The translations under genes and the position numbers were made by a program. Shown in pieces: positions 25,739 to 35,024 of a stretch of DNA of 46,975 nt. The notes beneath the pieces are model-generated. The model was given only the letters and a program-made list of their open reading frames with translations, searched no databases and was not told the origin of the DNA. Source of the DNA: Chloroflexota bacterium (GTDB lineage: Bacteria; Chloroflexota; Anaerolineae; Anaerolineales; Anaerolineaceae); the NCBI GenBank assembly GCA_016838895.1, contig JAEKNU010000030.1, positions 1 to 46,975 of the forward strand. The letters run 5' to 3'. How positions within the stretch are numbered: the stretch's first letter is position 1; the number at the start of each line of letters is the position of its first letter.

Positions 25739-27745
25739 ATGCTTCGAAAACTTACAAAGTCAAAATGGTTTGCTCCTGCCTTTCTGTTTTTCTTTACATT
25801 GATTAGTTATGGCATATATTTACCACGTCTTGGATTATTCGGGGATGATTGGATTTATTTATACAGTTATCATGTTGCGGGGTCAGCTGGATATCCAGCC
25901 TTTGTGGCGTATGATAGACCCTATTCTGCCTGGATTTATCAACTCACCTCCACTCTTTTTGCTGAAAGAGTGTGGATGTACCATACATTTTTATTGATCT
26001 TGCGCTGGCTAAGCGGTTTATTATGTTGGTCGATTCTGACACAAATATGGCCAAAAGAACGCCGACAAACACTCGCCATCGCAACCATTTTTGCAATTTT
26101 CCCTGCGTTTTTGCAGCAAGCGATTCCACTCGAATTTATTTTACATTTTTCGATTTTCAATGCTTTTCTTTTTTCGATTTACTTGATGATATTGGCTGTC
26201 AAAGTACCTGAACGCCGACTTTGGTTCAGCATTCCTGCTGTGTTGTTGGTCAGTTGTCATTTTTCAATTGAATATTTTGTCGGCCTGGAATTCATTCGGC
26301 CGATTTTGTTATATGTCTTCATAAAAAGAACAAAAAATGAAAAACAAAAAAAACTATTCGTTCAAGTATTGAAGACATGGCTGCCATATCTGGCAATGTT
26401 GATTGCATTTGGTATTTGGCGTATTTTCATATTTAAATTCCCATCTTATGAACCGCATTTTTTGGAAAAATTTTCAATCCAACCTATCCCTGCGATATTG
26501 GAATTACTTTCCCGTATTTGGACTGATTTTACGATTGTTTTTTATCGTTCATGGGCACAAATATTTACTCTTCCATCAGAAAGGGTGTCCAGAGTGTTTT
26601 GGATACTACTTATTGTAACTTTTGCAGCATCATTTATGGCTTTTAGCCTTATCAGGCGCAAAGAAAAGAAAACCTCCCCGGTAAAGTTAAAATGGAATCG
26701 TTGGCCAGTTATATCATTACTTTCCGCAATATTGCTATTCCTTAGTGCTGGTGGACCTTTCTGGGTAACAGAAGTACCGTTGGAATTAACCTTCCCGTGG
26801 GATAGAACCATATTAGCCTTTATGTTAGCAGCATCATTTGGAATTGTGGGTCTGATAGATTTAGTAATTCGTCCAAAATTGCAACCGGTTCTATTAGCAA
26901 TTTTCCTCACGTTTTCGGTGGCTTTTCATTACTTCAATACCAGAATATATGAAAAGGAGCATAAAGCAATTCAGCAGTATTTCTGGCAATTATCATGGCG
27001 CATACCAGAATTAAAGCCTGGCACGCTATTACTCACCCAAGATCTGCCCTTATATCGTGAATCAGACAATGATTTGGGTGGAACAATAAACTGGATGTTC
27101 GCACCTCAAAAGAAATCAACCGAAATCGATTATTTGATGTTTGATTTCACCAGTCGAGATAAATCAGTGCTGCCTGTGATTCAACCTGATTTGCCAGTCT
27201 CACATACCATTCGAAGCCTCTCCTATGAAAGTAATACATCAGAGATACTTTCCGCTTATTGGAATGGACATGATTGTGTGTGGTTATTATTCGTGGATGA
27301 AGCACAACCCTATGGCATTCCAGCTCCATTGCGAGAATATACAGTGTTGTCAGAACCGGATCAAATTATCACGAACCCAACCTCTGATCGCACTGTTGCA
27401 ACGGTATTGGCAGATGAGCCGGCACATGAATGGTGCTATTTTTATCAGAAGGCCCAATTGGCGAAACAATTATCAGATTGGGAAGAAGTTATCCGGTTAG
27501 CTCAGCAAGCACAAGTAGGAGGTTATCAGGCCGTAAATGGGTTTGAATCCCTGCCATTTCTTGAAGCGTATTTGCATACTGGAGATTATGAGCAGGCGTT
27601 CACTTTATCTGAAGAGATTCAAAGAAAAGCCGGCTATGAAGATGTGATCTGCGATCTTTGGAGTGATATTTTCATCAATATGGAAAATGACAATTCTGGA
27701 TCGTTTGAACAAAACGTACAAGAAACTTTTAGATGTAACCCTTAG
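25739..27745 (+). CDS. GT-C-like polytopic membrane protein, possible lipid-linked glycosyltransferase
   Basis: About 668 residues; ATG 25736 or 25739, the latter 7 bases after AGGA. Roughly ten to eleven membrane helices fill residues 10-400. An acidic FGDDWIYLY follows the first helix, where GT-C enzymes carry their catalytic acidic pair. The last 250 residues are soluble and end in paired helices (EWCYFYQKAQLAKQLSDWEEVI, then FLEAYLHTGDYEQAFTL) resembling TPR units. No family was named with certainty. It is embedded between two carbamoyltransferase genes, where a glycosyltransferase has no evident role, so it may be an insertion into the cluster. Confidence 0.6.
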   Translation: MLRKLTKSKWFAPAFLFFFTLISYGIYLPRLGLFGDDWIYLYSYHVAGSAGYPAFVAYDRPYSAWIYQLTSTLFAERVWMYHTFLLILRWLSGLLCWSILTQIWPKERRQTLAIATIFAIFPAFLQQAIPLEFILHFSIFNAFLFSIYLMILAVKVPERRLWFSIPAVLLVSCHFSIEYFVGLEFIRPILLYVFIKRTKNEKQKKLFVQVLKTWLPYLAMLIAFGIWRIFIFKFPSYEPHFLEKFSIQPIPAILELLSRIWTDFTIVFYRSWAQIFTLPSERVSRVFWILLIVTFAASFMAFSLIRRKEKKTSPVKLKWNRWPVISLLSAILLFLSAGGPFWVTEVPLELTFPWDRTILAFMLAASFGIVGLIDLVIRPKLQPVLLAIFLTFSVAFHYFNTRIYEKEHKAIQQYFWQLSWRIPELKPGTLLLTQDLPLYRESDNDLGGTINWMFAPQKKSTEIDYLMFDFTSRDKSVLPVIQPDLPVSHTIRSLSYESNTSEILSAYWNGHDCVWLLFVDEAQPYGIPAPLREYTVLSEPDQIITNPTSDRTVATVLADEPAHEWCYFYQKAQLAKQLSDWEEVIRLAQQAQVGGYQAVNGFESLPFLEAYLHTGDYEQAFTLSEEIQRKAGYEDVICDLWSDIFINMENDNSGSFEQNVQETFRCNP

Positions 27746-27807
27746 AAACTCAAAATCTTATTGAGAAATTGTAGGGCCAACAAATTATTATTTATAAGGA
27801 GATAAAA

Positions 27808-28788
27808 ATGCAGACTTATCTTCGCGGGCGTAACTTAATTGGTGATCTTGACTTTACCAGAGAAGAAGTCGAAACAGTTCTCGACGTTGCCTTCGATCTC
27901 AAACGGAAACGTGCTCTTAATGAATTAACACCCTATTTAAGAGACAAAGTATTAGCAATGCTGTTTTTCTTTAGCAGTACACGCACACGTGGCTCATTTG
28001 AAGCCGGTATGGCCCATTTAGGGGGTCATGCGGCCTTTATTGAGAGCAAATCAACCCAGATCTCACATGGTGATACCGACAAGGAAATTGGCGAGATTTT
28101 TGGCCGATATTTTGACGGATTGGCAATTCGCCAGGTGGATTGGGGCGGAGGTAACAAATACATCAATTCCGTAGCTGAAGCTTCCCGTGTGCCAGTATTG
28201 AATATGCAATGCGATATTTATCATCCATTCCAGATTCTGGCTGATTTAATGACCATTATTGAGAAGAAAGGCCGTGATTTGAAGCGCAAGAAAATGGTTG
28301 TGTCATGGGCATATGCTTCCTCTTATCAGAAACCAATGTCGGTGCCGCAGAGTTTGATTTTACAAATGCCGCGCTTTGGTCTGGATGTTGTATTGGCACA
28401 TCCCCCGGAATTCAAATTGATGCCGGAAATTATGGCGATGGCAAAAGATGAAGCACAAAAATATGGCGCAGGTTTTGACGTAACCGATGATATGGAAGCA
28501 GCCTTTAAAGATGCTGATATTGTATATGCCAAATCATGGGGTGCTATGGTTCACACACCTGATCCTGAAGAGGGCGCAAAAATTATCAAAAAGTATGCAC
28601 ATTGGATTACTGATGAACGAAAGATGGCTTTAGCGAAACCGGATGCAATTTATATGCACCCGCTTCCTGCTGATCGTAACGTTGAGGTTACAGACGCTGT
28701 GATTGATGGCCCGCAATCCGTTGTCTTTGATGAAGCAGAAAACCGAATGCATGTTCAAGAAGCTGTTATGGCTTTAACCATGTGCTAA
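27808..28788 (+). CDS. ygeW: YgeW-type (knotted) carbamoyltransferase
   Basis: 326 residues. The carbamoyl-phosphate motif is SSTRTRGSFE (56-65) and the HPFQ motif lies at 139-142. The proline-rich block WAYASSYQKPMSVPQS (167-182) is the loop that forms the knot in YgeW and acetylornithine-type transcarbamylases. The end FDEAENRMHVQEAVMAL is like ornithine carbamoyltransferase. The classical HCLP motif reads HPLPADRNVEVTD (284-296), so the Cys is missing. The enzyme is shorter than Escherichia coli YgeW. Physiologically it would phosphorolyse an N-carbamoyl compound to carbamoyl phosphate. Excellent ribosome site AAGGAG; carbamate kinase follows 30 bases later. Confidence 0.87.
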   Translation: MQTYLRGRNLIGDLDFTREEVETVLDVAFDLKRKRALNELTPYLRDKVLAMLFFFSSTRTRGSFEAGMAHLGGHAAFIESKSTQISHGDTDKEIGEIFGRYFDGLAIRQVDWGGGNKYINSVAEASRVPVLNMQCDIYHPFQILADLMTIIEKKGRDLKRKKMVVSWAYASSYQKPMSVPQSLILQMPRFGLDVVLAHPPEFKLMPEIMAMAKDEAQKYGAGFDVTDDMEAAFKDADIVYAKSWGAMVHTPDPEEGAKIIKKYAHWITDERKMALAKPDAIYMHPLPADRNVEVTDAVIDGPQSVVFDEAENRMHVQEAVMALTMC

Positions 28789-28817
28789 TTCAAACATTTA
28801 TATAAATGGAGAGTTGT

Positions 28818-29774
28818 ATGGCTAAGAAAGTAGCGGTCGTTGCAATTGGTGGTAATTCACTCATTAAGGATAAACAACATCAAACAATTGAAGACCAGTA
28901 TCTGGCAGCAAAAGAGACAACCTATCATATTGCAGATATGATTGAATCCGGTTGGGATGTCGTGATTGGTCATGGAAATGGCCCGCAGGTTGGTTTTATA
29001 CTGCAACGATCTGAGATTGCGCATCGTGTTGAGGGGATGCATGAAATTGCTCTGGATGTATGTGGTTCTGATACTCAGGGAGCGATTGGGTATGCATTAC
29101 AACAAACTTTGCAAAATGAGTTGAAACGCCGTGGAATTAATAAGAATGTTGCCACGATAATTACCCAGGTAGAAGTAGATAAGGAAGACCCTGCCTTTAA
29201 GAATCCAACAAAACCCATTGGCGGTTTTATGGATGAAGCTGAAGCAAAAAAACGCGAGCAGGAACAGGATTGGAATATTGTAGAAGATGCTGGACGGGGC
29301 TGGCGTCGTGTTGTTGCTTCACCTTTACCGAAACGGGTTGTTGAATTTGAAGCAGTAAAGACACTGGTTGATGCGGGTGTTATTGTCATCTCTGTTGGTG
29401 GAGGTGGTATTCCTGTTGTGGATCGCGGGAATGGCAAATTGAGAGGCACTGCTGCAGTTATTGACAAAGACTATGCCAGTAGCTTGTTAGCTCAAAACTT
29501 GCGTGCCGATATGTTATTAATCTCGACTGCCGTTGAAAAGGTGGCGTTGAACTTTGGAAAACCTGAGCAAACGTGGCTTGATAAAATGACCCTGGCTGAA
29601 GCCAAGCAATATATAGCTGAGGGCACTCATTTTGCAAAAGGCTCCATGGCGCCAAAGATTCAAGCCATTATCTGGTTCCTGGAAAATGGTGGCACCGAAG
29701 CATTAATAACGAATCCGGAAAATATCGGAAAAGCACTTAAGGGTGAGACAGGTACCCGTATTGTTTTAGAATAG
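28818..29774 (+). CDS. arcC: Carbamate kinase
   Basis: 318 residues from ATG 28818, which has GGAG 6 bases upstream; an in-frame ATG 12 bases earlier lies within that site. Family motifs: AIGGNSLI, GHGNGPQVG near residue 50, EIALDVCGSDTQGAIGY, SVGGGGIPVV near residue 210, IDKDYASSLLA, and STAVEKVALNFG near the ATP site. It transfers phosphate from carbamoyl phosphate to ADP, giving ATP, CO2 and ammonia. Placed after two carbamoyltransferases and without arginine deiminase, it most likely serves ureide or purine breakdown rather than the arginine pathway; Escherichia coli yqeA has the same setting. Confidence 0.95.
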   Translation: MAKKVAVVAIGGNSLIKDKQHQTIEDQYLAAKETTYHIADMIESGWDVVIGHGNGPQVGFILQRSEIAHRVEGMHEIALDVCGSDTQGAIGYALQQTLQNELKRRGINKNVATIITQVEVDKEDPAFKNPTKPIGGFMDEAEAKKREQEQDWNIVEDAGRGWRRVVASPLPKRVVEFEAVKTLVDAGVIVISVGGGGIPVVDRGNGKLRGTAAVIDKDYASSLLAQNLRADMLLISTAVEKVALNFGKPEQTWLDKMTLAEAKQYIAEGTHFAKGSMAPKIQAIIWFLENGGTEALITNPENIGKALKGETGTRIVLE

Positions 29775-29785
29775 TCAAAATAAGC

Positions 29786-29815
29786 GCAGCCGGAACCAAC
29801 CGGCTGCATCTTTTG
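29786..29815 (+). terminator. Rho-independent terminator after carbamate kinase
   Basis: GCAGCCGG pairs with CCGGCTGC around a 6-base loop, followed by ATCTTTT. It closes the ssnA-to-carbamate-kinase unit. Confidence 0.8.
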
Positions 29816-29839
29816 ATTATATATGACCCATATAGATCA

Positions 29840-29868
29840 TTAAAGCTTCGCAGTAATGCTGATAAAAT
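29840..29868 (+). promoter_or_regulatory. Predicted promoter of the nucleoside-type ABC importer operon
   Basis: TTAAAG (29840-29845), 17 bases, TAAAAT (29863-29868). The implied 5' leader is about 175 bases before the binding-protein gene at 30051. I looked for a riboswitch-like fold in it and recognised none; it holds only a 21-codon open frame (29970-30035). Confidence 0.45.
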
Positions 29869-30050
29869 AGTTGAAGATACAGTACTATAGTAAATAACTA
29901 AATACCATTCATAAATCGAGCATTTAGATTGAGAAAAGAACACGGATTCGAAGGTAAAATTCTTAGGAGGTGAAACAAATATTTCATTTTTCTCGTCGTT
30001 TTATGAGGTTTATTAAACAATTCAACTTATATTGAAACTGGAGGAGTACA

Positions 30051-31253
30051 ATGAATCTTAAAACACTTTGGCGTTTGACCACTGTTCTGTTATTAGTAGC
30101 TCTTGTATTAAGTGCCTGTGGTCCAACTGAAGTTGGTGGCATGGAAATTCCCGATATTGAAAAAGGGAAAACAAATGTAGCTATGGTTTTGATCGGACCA
30201 CATGATGATGGTGGTTGGTCACAGGCTCATTATGAAGGGTTATTGTATGTTGAGGAAAATGTCTCGAATGTACATGTTGCCTACATTGAAAACGTACCAG
30301 AAGGTGCTGACGCCGAGCAGATTTTCCGCGCACTATCCCGGAAGGGTTTTGACCTGATCCTGGGCACCTCCTTTGGCTATATGGATGCCATGGAAGTTTT
30401 GGCAGAAGAATACCCTGATATTTATTATGTTCACCTGACTGGCTACAAATCCAATATGTCCAATTTTGGTAACTTGATGGGTGCAATGGAAGAGATGAAA
30501 TATCTGTCCGGTATGTTGGCTGGTGCACGTGCCAAACTTGATGGCAACCCCAAAATTGGTTATATGGCTACCTTCCCCATTCCTGAAGAGCTGCGTTTAG
30601 GTAATGCACTTGCTTTGGGTATGAAACAGACCTGCCCGGAATGTACAATGGATGTTCGTTGGATTAATACCTGGCATGATCCTGTAATCGAAAAAGAAGC
30701 TGCCGCATCTTTGTTTGACGCTGGTGCTCAGGTTGTGATTACCGGTGCCGATACACCTGCTCCCGCAGATGTTGCTACCCAACGTGGCGATGTTTGGGGT
30801 ATCACCTATGACTGGGAAGGCTCCTGTACAGCAGAACGCTGTCTGACTGCTCCTTACTGGCTCTGGGGTCCTATCTATGGGCAGATTGTTGAGGATATCC
30901 AGGCTGGTACTTATGTAGCTGGCTTCCAGTATTTTGAAGGCAATGAAGCCGGTATGGGTCTGTATGGTTTCATGGATGGTCAAACAATGACCGAAGGTGC
31001 CGCAGAATTACCACAAGAAGCTTTGGATATGGTTAATGCCAAGCTTGATGATATTATGGCTGGCAATTTCACCCGCTTTGATTTATTCTCTGGCCCCATC
31101 TACGATAATCAGGGCAACCTGATCATTGAAGAAGGAAAACAATTCCAGTATGCAGATATTGATCAATTCCCTCCAGGAGCTCCTGGCTTGGAATGTGAAT
31201 ATTGTATGTACTGGTGGGCAGATGGTGTAACCGCCGAATTGCCTGATCTCTAA
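30051..31253 (+). CDS. BMP-family substrate-binding lipoprotein (nucleoside-type importer)
   Basis: 400 residues. A signal peptide ends in the lipobox VLSAC at Cys23. The mature protein is of the PnrA/BMP group: VAMVLIGPHDDGGWSQAHYEG, LILGTSFGYMDAMEVLA, FGNLMGAMEEMKYLSGMLAGA and YMATFPIPEELRLGNALALGM. These proteins bind purine nucleosides in several bacteria, though some bind riboflavin or other heterocycles. It feeds the ABC ATPase and the two permeases encoded next. GGAGGAG lies 5 bases before the start. A Cys-rich end (CEYCMYWW) and the TCPECT and SCTAERC segments are unusual for the family and may be disulfide-bonded. Confidence 0.9.
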   Translation: MNLKTLWRLTTVLLLVALVLSACGPTEVGGMEIPDIEKGKTNVAMVLIGPHDDGGWSQAHYEGLLYVEENVSNVHVAYIENVPEGADAEQIFRALSRKGFDLILGTSFGYMDAMEVLAEEYPDIYYVHLTGYKSNMSNFGNLMGAMEEMKYLSGMLAGARAKLDGNPKIGYMATFPIPEELRLGNALALGMKQTCPECTMDVRWINTWHDPVIEKEAAASLFDAGAQVVITGADTPAPADVATQRGDVWGITYDWEGSCTAERCLTAPYWLWGPIYGQIVEDIQAGTYVAGFQYFEGNEAGMGLYGFMDGQTMTEGAAELPQEALDMVNAKLDDIMAGNFTRFDLFSGPIYDNQGNLIIEEGKQFQYADIDQFPPGAPGLECEYCMYWWADGVTAELPDL

Positions 31254-31270
31254 AAATTTGTGATTTTTTT

Positions 31271-31295
31271 GGGGTCAGGTATTGTGCCTGACCCC
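31271..31295 (+). terminator. Stem-loop between binding-protein and ATPase genes
   Basis: GGGGTCAGG pairs perfectly with CCTGACCCC around a 7-base loop. Only ATTTCTC follows, so some read-through is likely. Such hairpins usually keep the binding protein in excess over the membrane parts. Confidence 0.65.
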
Positions 31296-31342
31296 ATTTC
31301 TCTATATATATTCAAGCGATCAAATCATTTTATCGAGGATTT

Positions 31343-32899
31343 ATGGAGCGAGAACTTTCCACTGAAAACGTGATTGAAATGAAGGGGATTGTAAAACGAT
31401 TTCCTGGTGTACTCGCCAATGACCAGGTCGATTTTACATTAAGGAAAGGCGAGATTCACGCTTTGCTTGGCGAGAACGGCGCTGGCAAAAGTACATTAAT
31501 GAATATCCTGGCAGGCATGTATCGCCAGGAAGAGGGCAATATCTGGTTTCATGGAAAACCAGTCGATTTCCATTCGCCGAAAGACGCAATTAATGCCGGT
31601 ATTGGTATGGTTCATCAGCATTTTATGCTTGTTCCATCCCAGAGTGTAACGGAAAATATTTTATTGGGTCTGGATTTCCCACGCTTTAGAATGAACTTAA
31701 CAAAATATGATAAAGCGATTGCTAAAATGAGCGATCAATTTGGGTTACATGTAGACCCAACCGCAAAAATATGGCAATTATCCGTTGGTGAACAGCAACG
31801 GGTTGAAATTCTTAAGATGTTATATCGCGGGGTTGAAGTATTGATTATGGACGAACCCACAGCGGTGCTTGCCCCAACCGAAATTAAGGAACTATTTATT
31901 ACTTTACGAAAAATGACCAAAGATGGAAAGTCGATCATTTTTATCAGCCATAAATTACAAGAAGTGATGGAAATCTCAGATCGGGTTACTGTTTTAAGAA
32001 AAGGGAAAGTGACTTCGACTGGTATAGAGGTTAAAAATTCGTCAAGACAGGAATTAGCCAAATTAATGGTTGGACGTGAAGTTTTATTCAAAATTGAAAA
32101 GCACGAAAGAATTCCTGGTGATGTTGTATTGGATGTGCAGAAAATTATTGCTGATAATGATAAAGGATTTAGAGCATTAAATGGAATTAATTTAAATGTG
32201 CGCCAGGGTGAAATTGTTGGTGTTGCAGGTGTAGCGGGGAATGGACAGGCAGAATTGGCTGAAGTGATTACTGGCTTGAGAAAAGTAATTCAAGGCAAAA
32301 TAGTGGTAAATCAGCAGGATATGACCAATCAGTCTGTTTTGAAGGGCATCAAACAAGGTATTTCGCATGTGCCGGCTGATCGCACACATGTAGGATCAGC
32401 GCCCAACTTGAGTATTACAGACAATATTATTATGAAAAACTATCGTCAACCTCCGATTGGAAAGGGCATGATGATCAATATGAGTGCGGCCAACAAATAT
32501 GCAGGGAACCTGAAAGATGTATACGATATTTCAGTACCAACATTGGAAACATCAGTACGTCTGCTTTCGGGTGGCAATTTGCAGCGGGTGATTCTAGCTC
32601 GTGAAATTTCCAGTGAGCCGCAATTGATGATTGCCGTGCAACCGACACGTGGTTTGGATGTTGGTGCGATTGAAGGCGTTCATCGGTTATTGCTGGAACA
32701 GCGGGAAGCGGGCGCAGCGATTTTACTAATTTCAGAGGAATTGGAAGAATTGTTCTCATTGAGTGATCGCATTTATGTCATATATGAAGGTGAGCTGATG
32801 GGGGAACAGACAGAATTCAACCTTGATGAAATCGGATTAATGATGACCGGCACCCGAGCGGAGGATATTGGCGTCCAAGGAGAAGTGCAACATGGCTGA
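31343..32899 (+). CDS. ABC transporter ATPase with two nucleotide-binding domains, nucleoside type
   Basis: 518 residues with two ABC cassettes. The first has Walker A GENGAGKSTLMN, Q-loop HQHFMLVP, signature LSVGEQQRVEIL and Walker B LIMDEPTAVLAP. The second has the usual weakened Walker A GVAGNGQAELAE, signature LSGGNLQRVILARE and a Walker B variant LMIAVQPTRGLD, where the Asp-Glu is lost. This one-active-site layout is standard for the YufO/NupA and RbsA groups. It powers the two permeases encoded downstream. GAGG lies 4 bases before the start. Its 3' end overlaps the first permease gene by 8 bases. Confidence 0.94.
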   Translation: MERELSTENVIEMKGIVKRFPGVLANDQVDFTLRKGEIHALLGENGAGKSTLMNILAGMYRQEEGNIWFHGKPVDFHSPKDAINAGIGMVHQHFMLVPSQSVTENILLGLDFPRFRMNLTKYDKAIAKMSDQFGLHVDPTAKIWQLSVGEQQRVEILKMLYRGVEVLIMDEPTAVLAPTEIKELFITLRKMTKDGKSIIFISHKLQEVMEISDRVTVLRKGKVTSTGIEVKNSSRQELAKLMVGREVLFKIEKHERIPGDVVLDVQKIIADNDKGFRALNGINLNVRQGEIVGVAGVAGNGQAELAEVITGLRKVIQGKIVVNQQDMTNQSVLKGIKQGISHVPADRTHVGSAPNLSITDNIIMKNYRQPPIGKGMMINMSAANKYAGNLKDVYDISVPTLETSVRLLSGGNLQRVILAREISSEPQLMIAVQPTRGLDVGAIEGVHRLLLEQREAGAAILLISEELEELFSLSDRIYVIYEGELMGEQTEFNLDEIGLMMTGTRAEDIGVQGEVQHG

Positions 32900-34028
32900 C
32901 GAAACAGATGTGGTAACTAAAAAACGCCGCCCATTGATTCCATATCAAATAAAATTGGAACCACGACTCCAGCAAGTTTCTAAACGGGATTCCCTGTTGT
33001 TATCTATTGGGGCTGTGGTGGTAGCTTTATTGTTGGGTGCCATCGTGTTGCGTATTGTGGGAGGTAATCCGATTCAGGCATATGCACACATTGCCGGAGC
33101 ATCCTTTGGCAGCGTTGGCGTATTTTCCGATACATTGGTTAAGGCGATTCCATTAATATTAGTTGGTGTGGCCTGTGCCTTGGCATTCCAGATGAAATTA
33201 TGGAATATTGGTGCCGAAGGCCAATTTTATATGGGCGCATTTGGTGCCAGCTTGATTGTGCTTCTGCCGGTTTTACCAGAAACAGCTCCTAAATGGCTGT
33301 TTGTAATTGTTATGGCTTTTTCCGGTATATTATTTGGCTCATTATGGGGATTTATCCCAGGTTATTTAAAAGCAAAATTTAATGTCAATGAAATTATTTC
33401 CACCTTAATGTTGAACTATATTGCAATTGCCTGGAATAATTATTTTATTTTTTCAGTATGGTCCGAGGGTGGTTTTCAGATGAGCCCGATGTTCCCACGC
33501 AATGCCTGGCTGCCACGCTTGTCCGATTTTGCAGAACAAGCCCCCTTCTTCCGAGGATTGACCACCCACTTTGGGTTGGTGTTGGCAGTGATTGTGGCAG
33601 TGATTGCCTGGTTCATTCTATTCCGTAGTCAGTGGGGGTACGAGATTCGCTTGATTGGTGATAATCCGAAGGCAGCACAGTATGCTGGTATCAAGATTGC
33701 CAGAAATACCATTCTGGTAATGATGCTTTCCGGAGCGATTGCGGGTTTGGCGGGGATGTCTGAAATCAGTGGTGTCGTACACCGTTTACAAGGCTCAATT
33801 TCTCCCGGATATGGATTTACCGGCATTATTGTGGCCTGGTTGGCAAAGCTAAATCCACTATTAATTGTTCCAGTTTCCATATTATTTGGCGCATTATTAC
33901 TGGCAGGTCGTGAAATTCAACCATCAGGAATTCCGAAGATGATTCAGGGCATTATTCTGGTTTGTCTTATTACAAGTGATTTTTTCCTCCGGTACCGCGT
34001 ATATATGGTTCGCCGAGGGGAGGAGTAA
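32892..34028 (+). CDS. ABC transporter permease, nucleoside type (YufP/NupB-like)
   Basis: 378 residues from ATG 32892, which has GGAG 9 bases upstream within the end of the ATPase gene; the longer frame would begin with TTG. About nine to ten TM helices of the BPD_transp_2 family. FQMKLWNIGAEGQFYMGAF and LKAKFNVNEIISTLMLNYIA are hallmark blocks, and RLIGDNPKAAQYAGIKI is the cytoplasmic coupling loop. It forms half of the import channel with the next gene. The charged N-terminus of about 35 residues is cytoplasmic. Confidence 0.93.
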   Translation: MADETDVVTKKRRPLIPYQIKLEPRLQQVSKRDSLLLSIGAVVVALLLGAIVLRIVGGNPIQAYAHIAGASFGSVGVFSDTLVKAIPLILVGVACALAFQMKLWNIGAEGQFYMGAFGASLIVLLPVLPETAPKWLFVIVMAFSGILFGSLWGFIPGYLKAKFNVNEIISTLMLNYIAIAWNNYFIFSVWSEGGFQMSPMFPRNAWLPRLSDFAEQAPFFRGLTTHFGLVLAVIVAVIAWFILFRSQWGYEIRLIGDNPKAAQYAGIKIARNTILVMMLSGAIAGLAGMSEISGVVHRLQGSISPGYGFTGIIVAWLAKLNPLLIVPVSILFGALLLAGREIQPSGIPKMIQGIILVCLITSDFFLRYRVYMVRRGEE

Positions 34029-34031
34029 GCC

Positions 34032-35003
34032 ATGGATTTCATTATTATTATCTTGCAAGCTGGTGTAACAACAGGCACTGTATTACTTTTTGCTACGCTG
34101 GGCGAGATCTTCACTGAACGAGCAGGCATCTTAAATCTGGGTGTGGAAGGAATGATGCTGATAGGTGCAATGAGTGCTTTCAGTATTGCTTCCAAAACAG
34201 GAAGTCCCTGGTTGGGTGTTCTTGTAGCCATGCTGGCTGCCGGATTAATCAGTCAGATTCATGGGTTTATTTCAATTCATTTACAGGCTGATCAGGTTGT
34301 CAGTGGATTATCCCTGACATTTTTGGGTGTTGGTTTAAGTCTGGTTTTAGGTGAAGGTTTGAGTTCTGCTGGTACCGTAGCCTTGTTACCTACCTTCAGC
34401 ATTCCAATTTTGAAGTCAATCCCGATTTTGGGCGATATTTTCTTCAATAATCATCATGTGATGGTGTACATCGGATATCTTCTTTTCCCATTGTGTTGGT
34501 ATTATATTAATCGCACACGCCCTGGTTTACATTTACGCGCAGTTGGTGAATATCCTGCTGCGGCAGATGCCCTGGGTATCAATGTATATCGGGTACGTTA
34601 TTTTTATGTTTTTGTGGGTGGTATGTTATGTGGTCTGGCTGGAGCAACCATTAGTCTGGCGACATCACCTGGCTGGTTTAGTGAGTTAACCACTGGTGGG
34701 CAGGGTTGGATTGCAGTCGGTTTGGTTATTTTTGCGCAATGGAATCCTGTGCGAGCGGCATTCGGTGCTTACATATTTGGTGCACTACGCCGATTGATCC
34801 TGGATATACAAGGACCATTGTTGATTTTTGGTCTCGCAAACCCGTTTTATTACAACCCATACTACGGTTTTTTCCTGCAAATGCTGCCCTACGCTTTTAC
34901 GATTTTTGTCCTGGTGGTAGGATCACGTGAGGCAATGCGAAAGCGCATTGGTTCACCTGCAGCATTAGGTTTACCTTATATTCGTGGTCAACGAGGATTA
35001 TGA
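34032..35003 (+). CDS. ABC transporter permease, nucleoside type (YufQ/NupC-like)
   Basis: 323 residues with about eight to nine TM helices. The blocks LGEIFTERAGILNLGVEGMMLIGA, DQVVSGLSLTFLGVGLS and LRAVGEYPAAADALGINVYRVRY (coupling loop) identify the second permease of the BMP/YufOPQ class. GGGGAGGAG lies just before the start, 3 bases after the first permease stop. With its partners it makes a complete importer. The substrate is inferred as a purine nucleoside or a related heterocycle from the catabolic neighbours. Confidence 0.93.
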   Translation: MDFIIIILQAGVTTGTVLLFATLGEIFTERAGILNLGVEGMMLIGAMSAFSIASKTGSPWLGVLVAMLAAGLISQIHGFISIHLQADQVVSGLSLTFLGVGLSLVLGEGLSSAGTVALLPTFSIPILKSIPILGDIFFNNHHVMVYIGYLLFPLCWYYINRTRPGLHLRAVGEYPAAADALGINVYRVRYFYVFVGGMLCGLAGATISLATSPGWFSELTTGGQGWIAVGLVIFAQWNPVRAAFGAYIFGALRRLILDIQGPLLIFGLANPFYYNPYYGFFLQMLPYAFTIFVLVVGSREAMRKRIGSPAALGLPYIRGQRGL

Positions 35004-35024
35004 CAATGCTTGAGGAGCTTCTTT

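Noticed and set aside
29869..30050. Purine-type riboswitch in the leader before the importer operon
   Set aside because: The importer invites one, but I could not find the paired loops and conserved core of purine or related riboswitches in this segment.
35010..35024. TTG start giving a longer threonine-synthase-like protein
   Set aside because: The GAGGAG ribosome site for the GTG at 35025 lies within these bases, so the shorter form is preferred.
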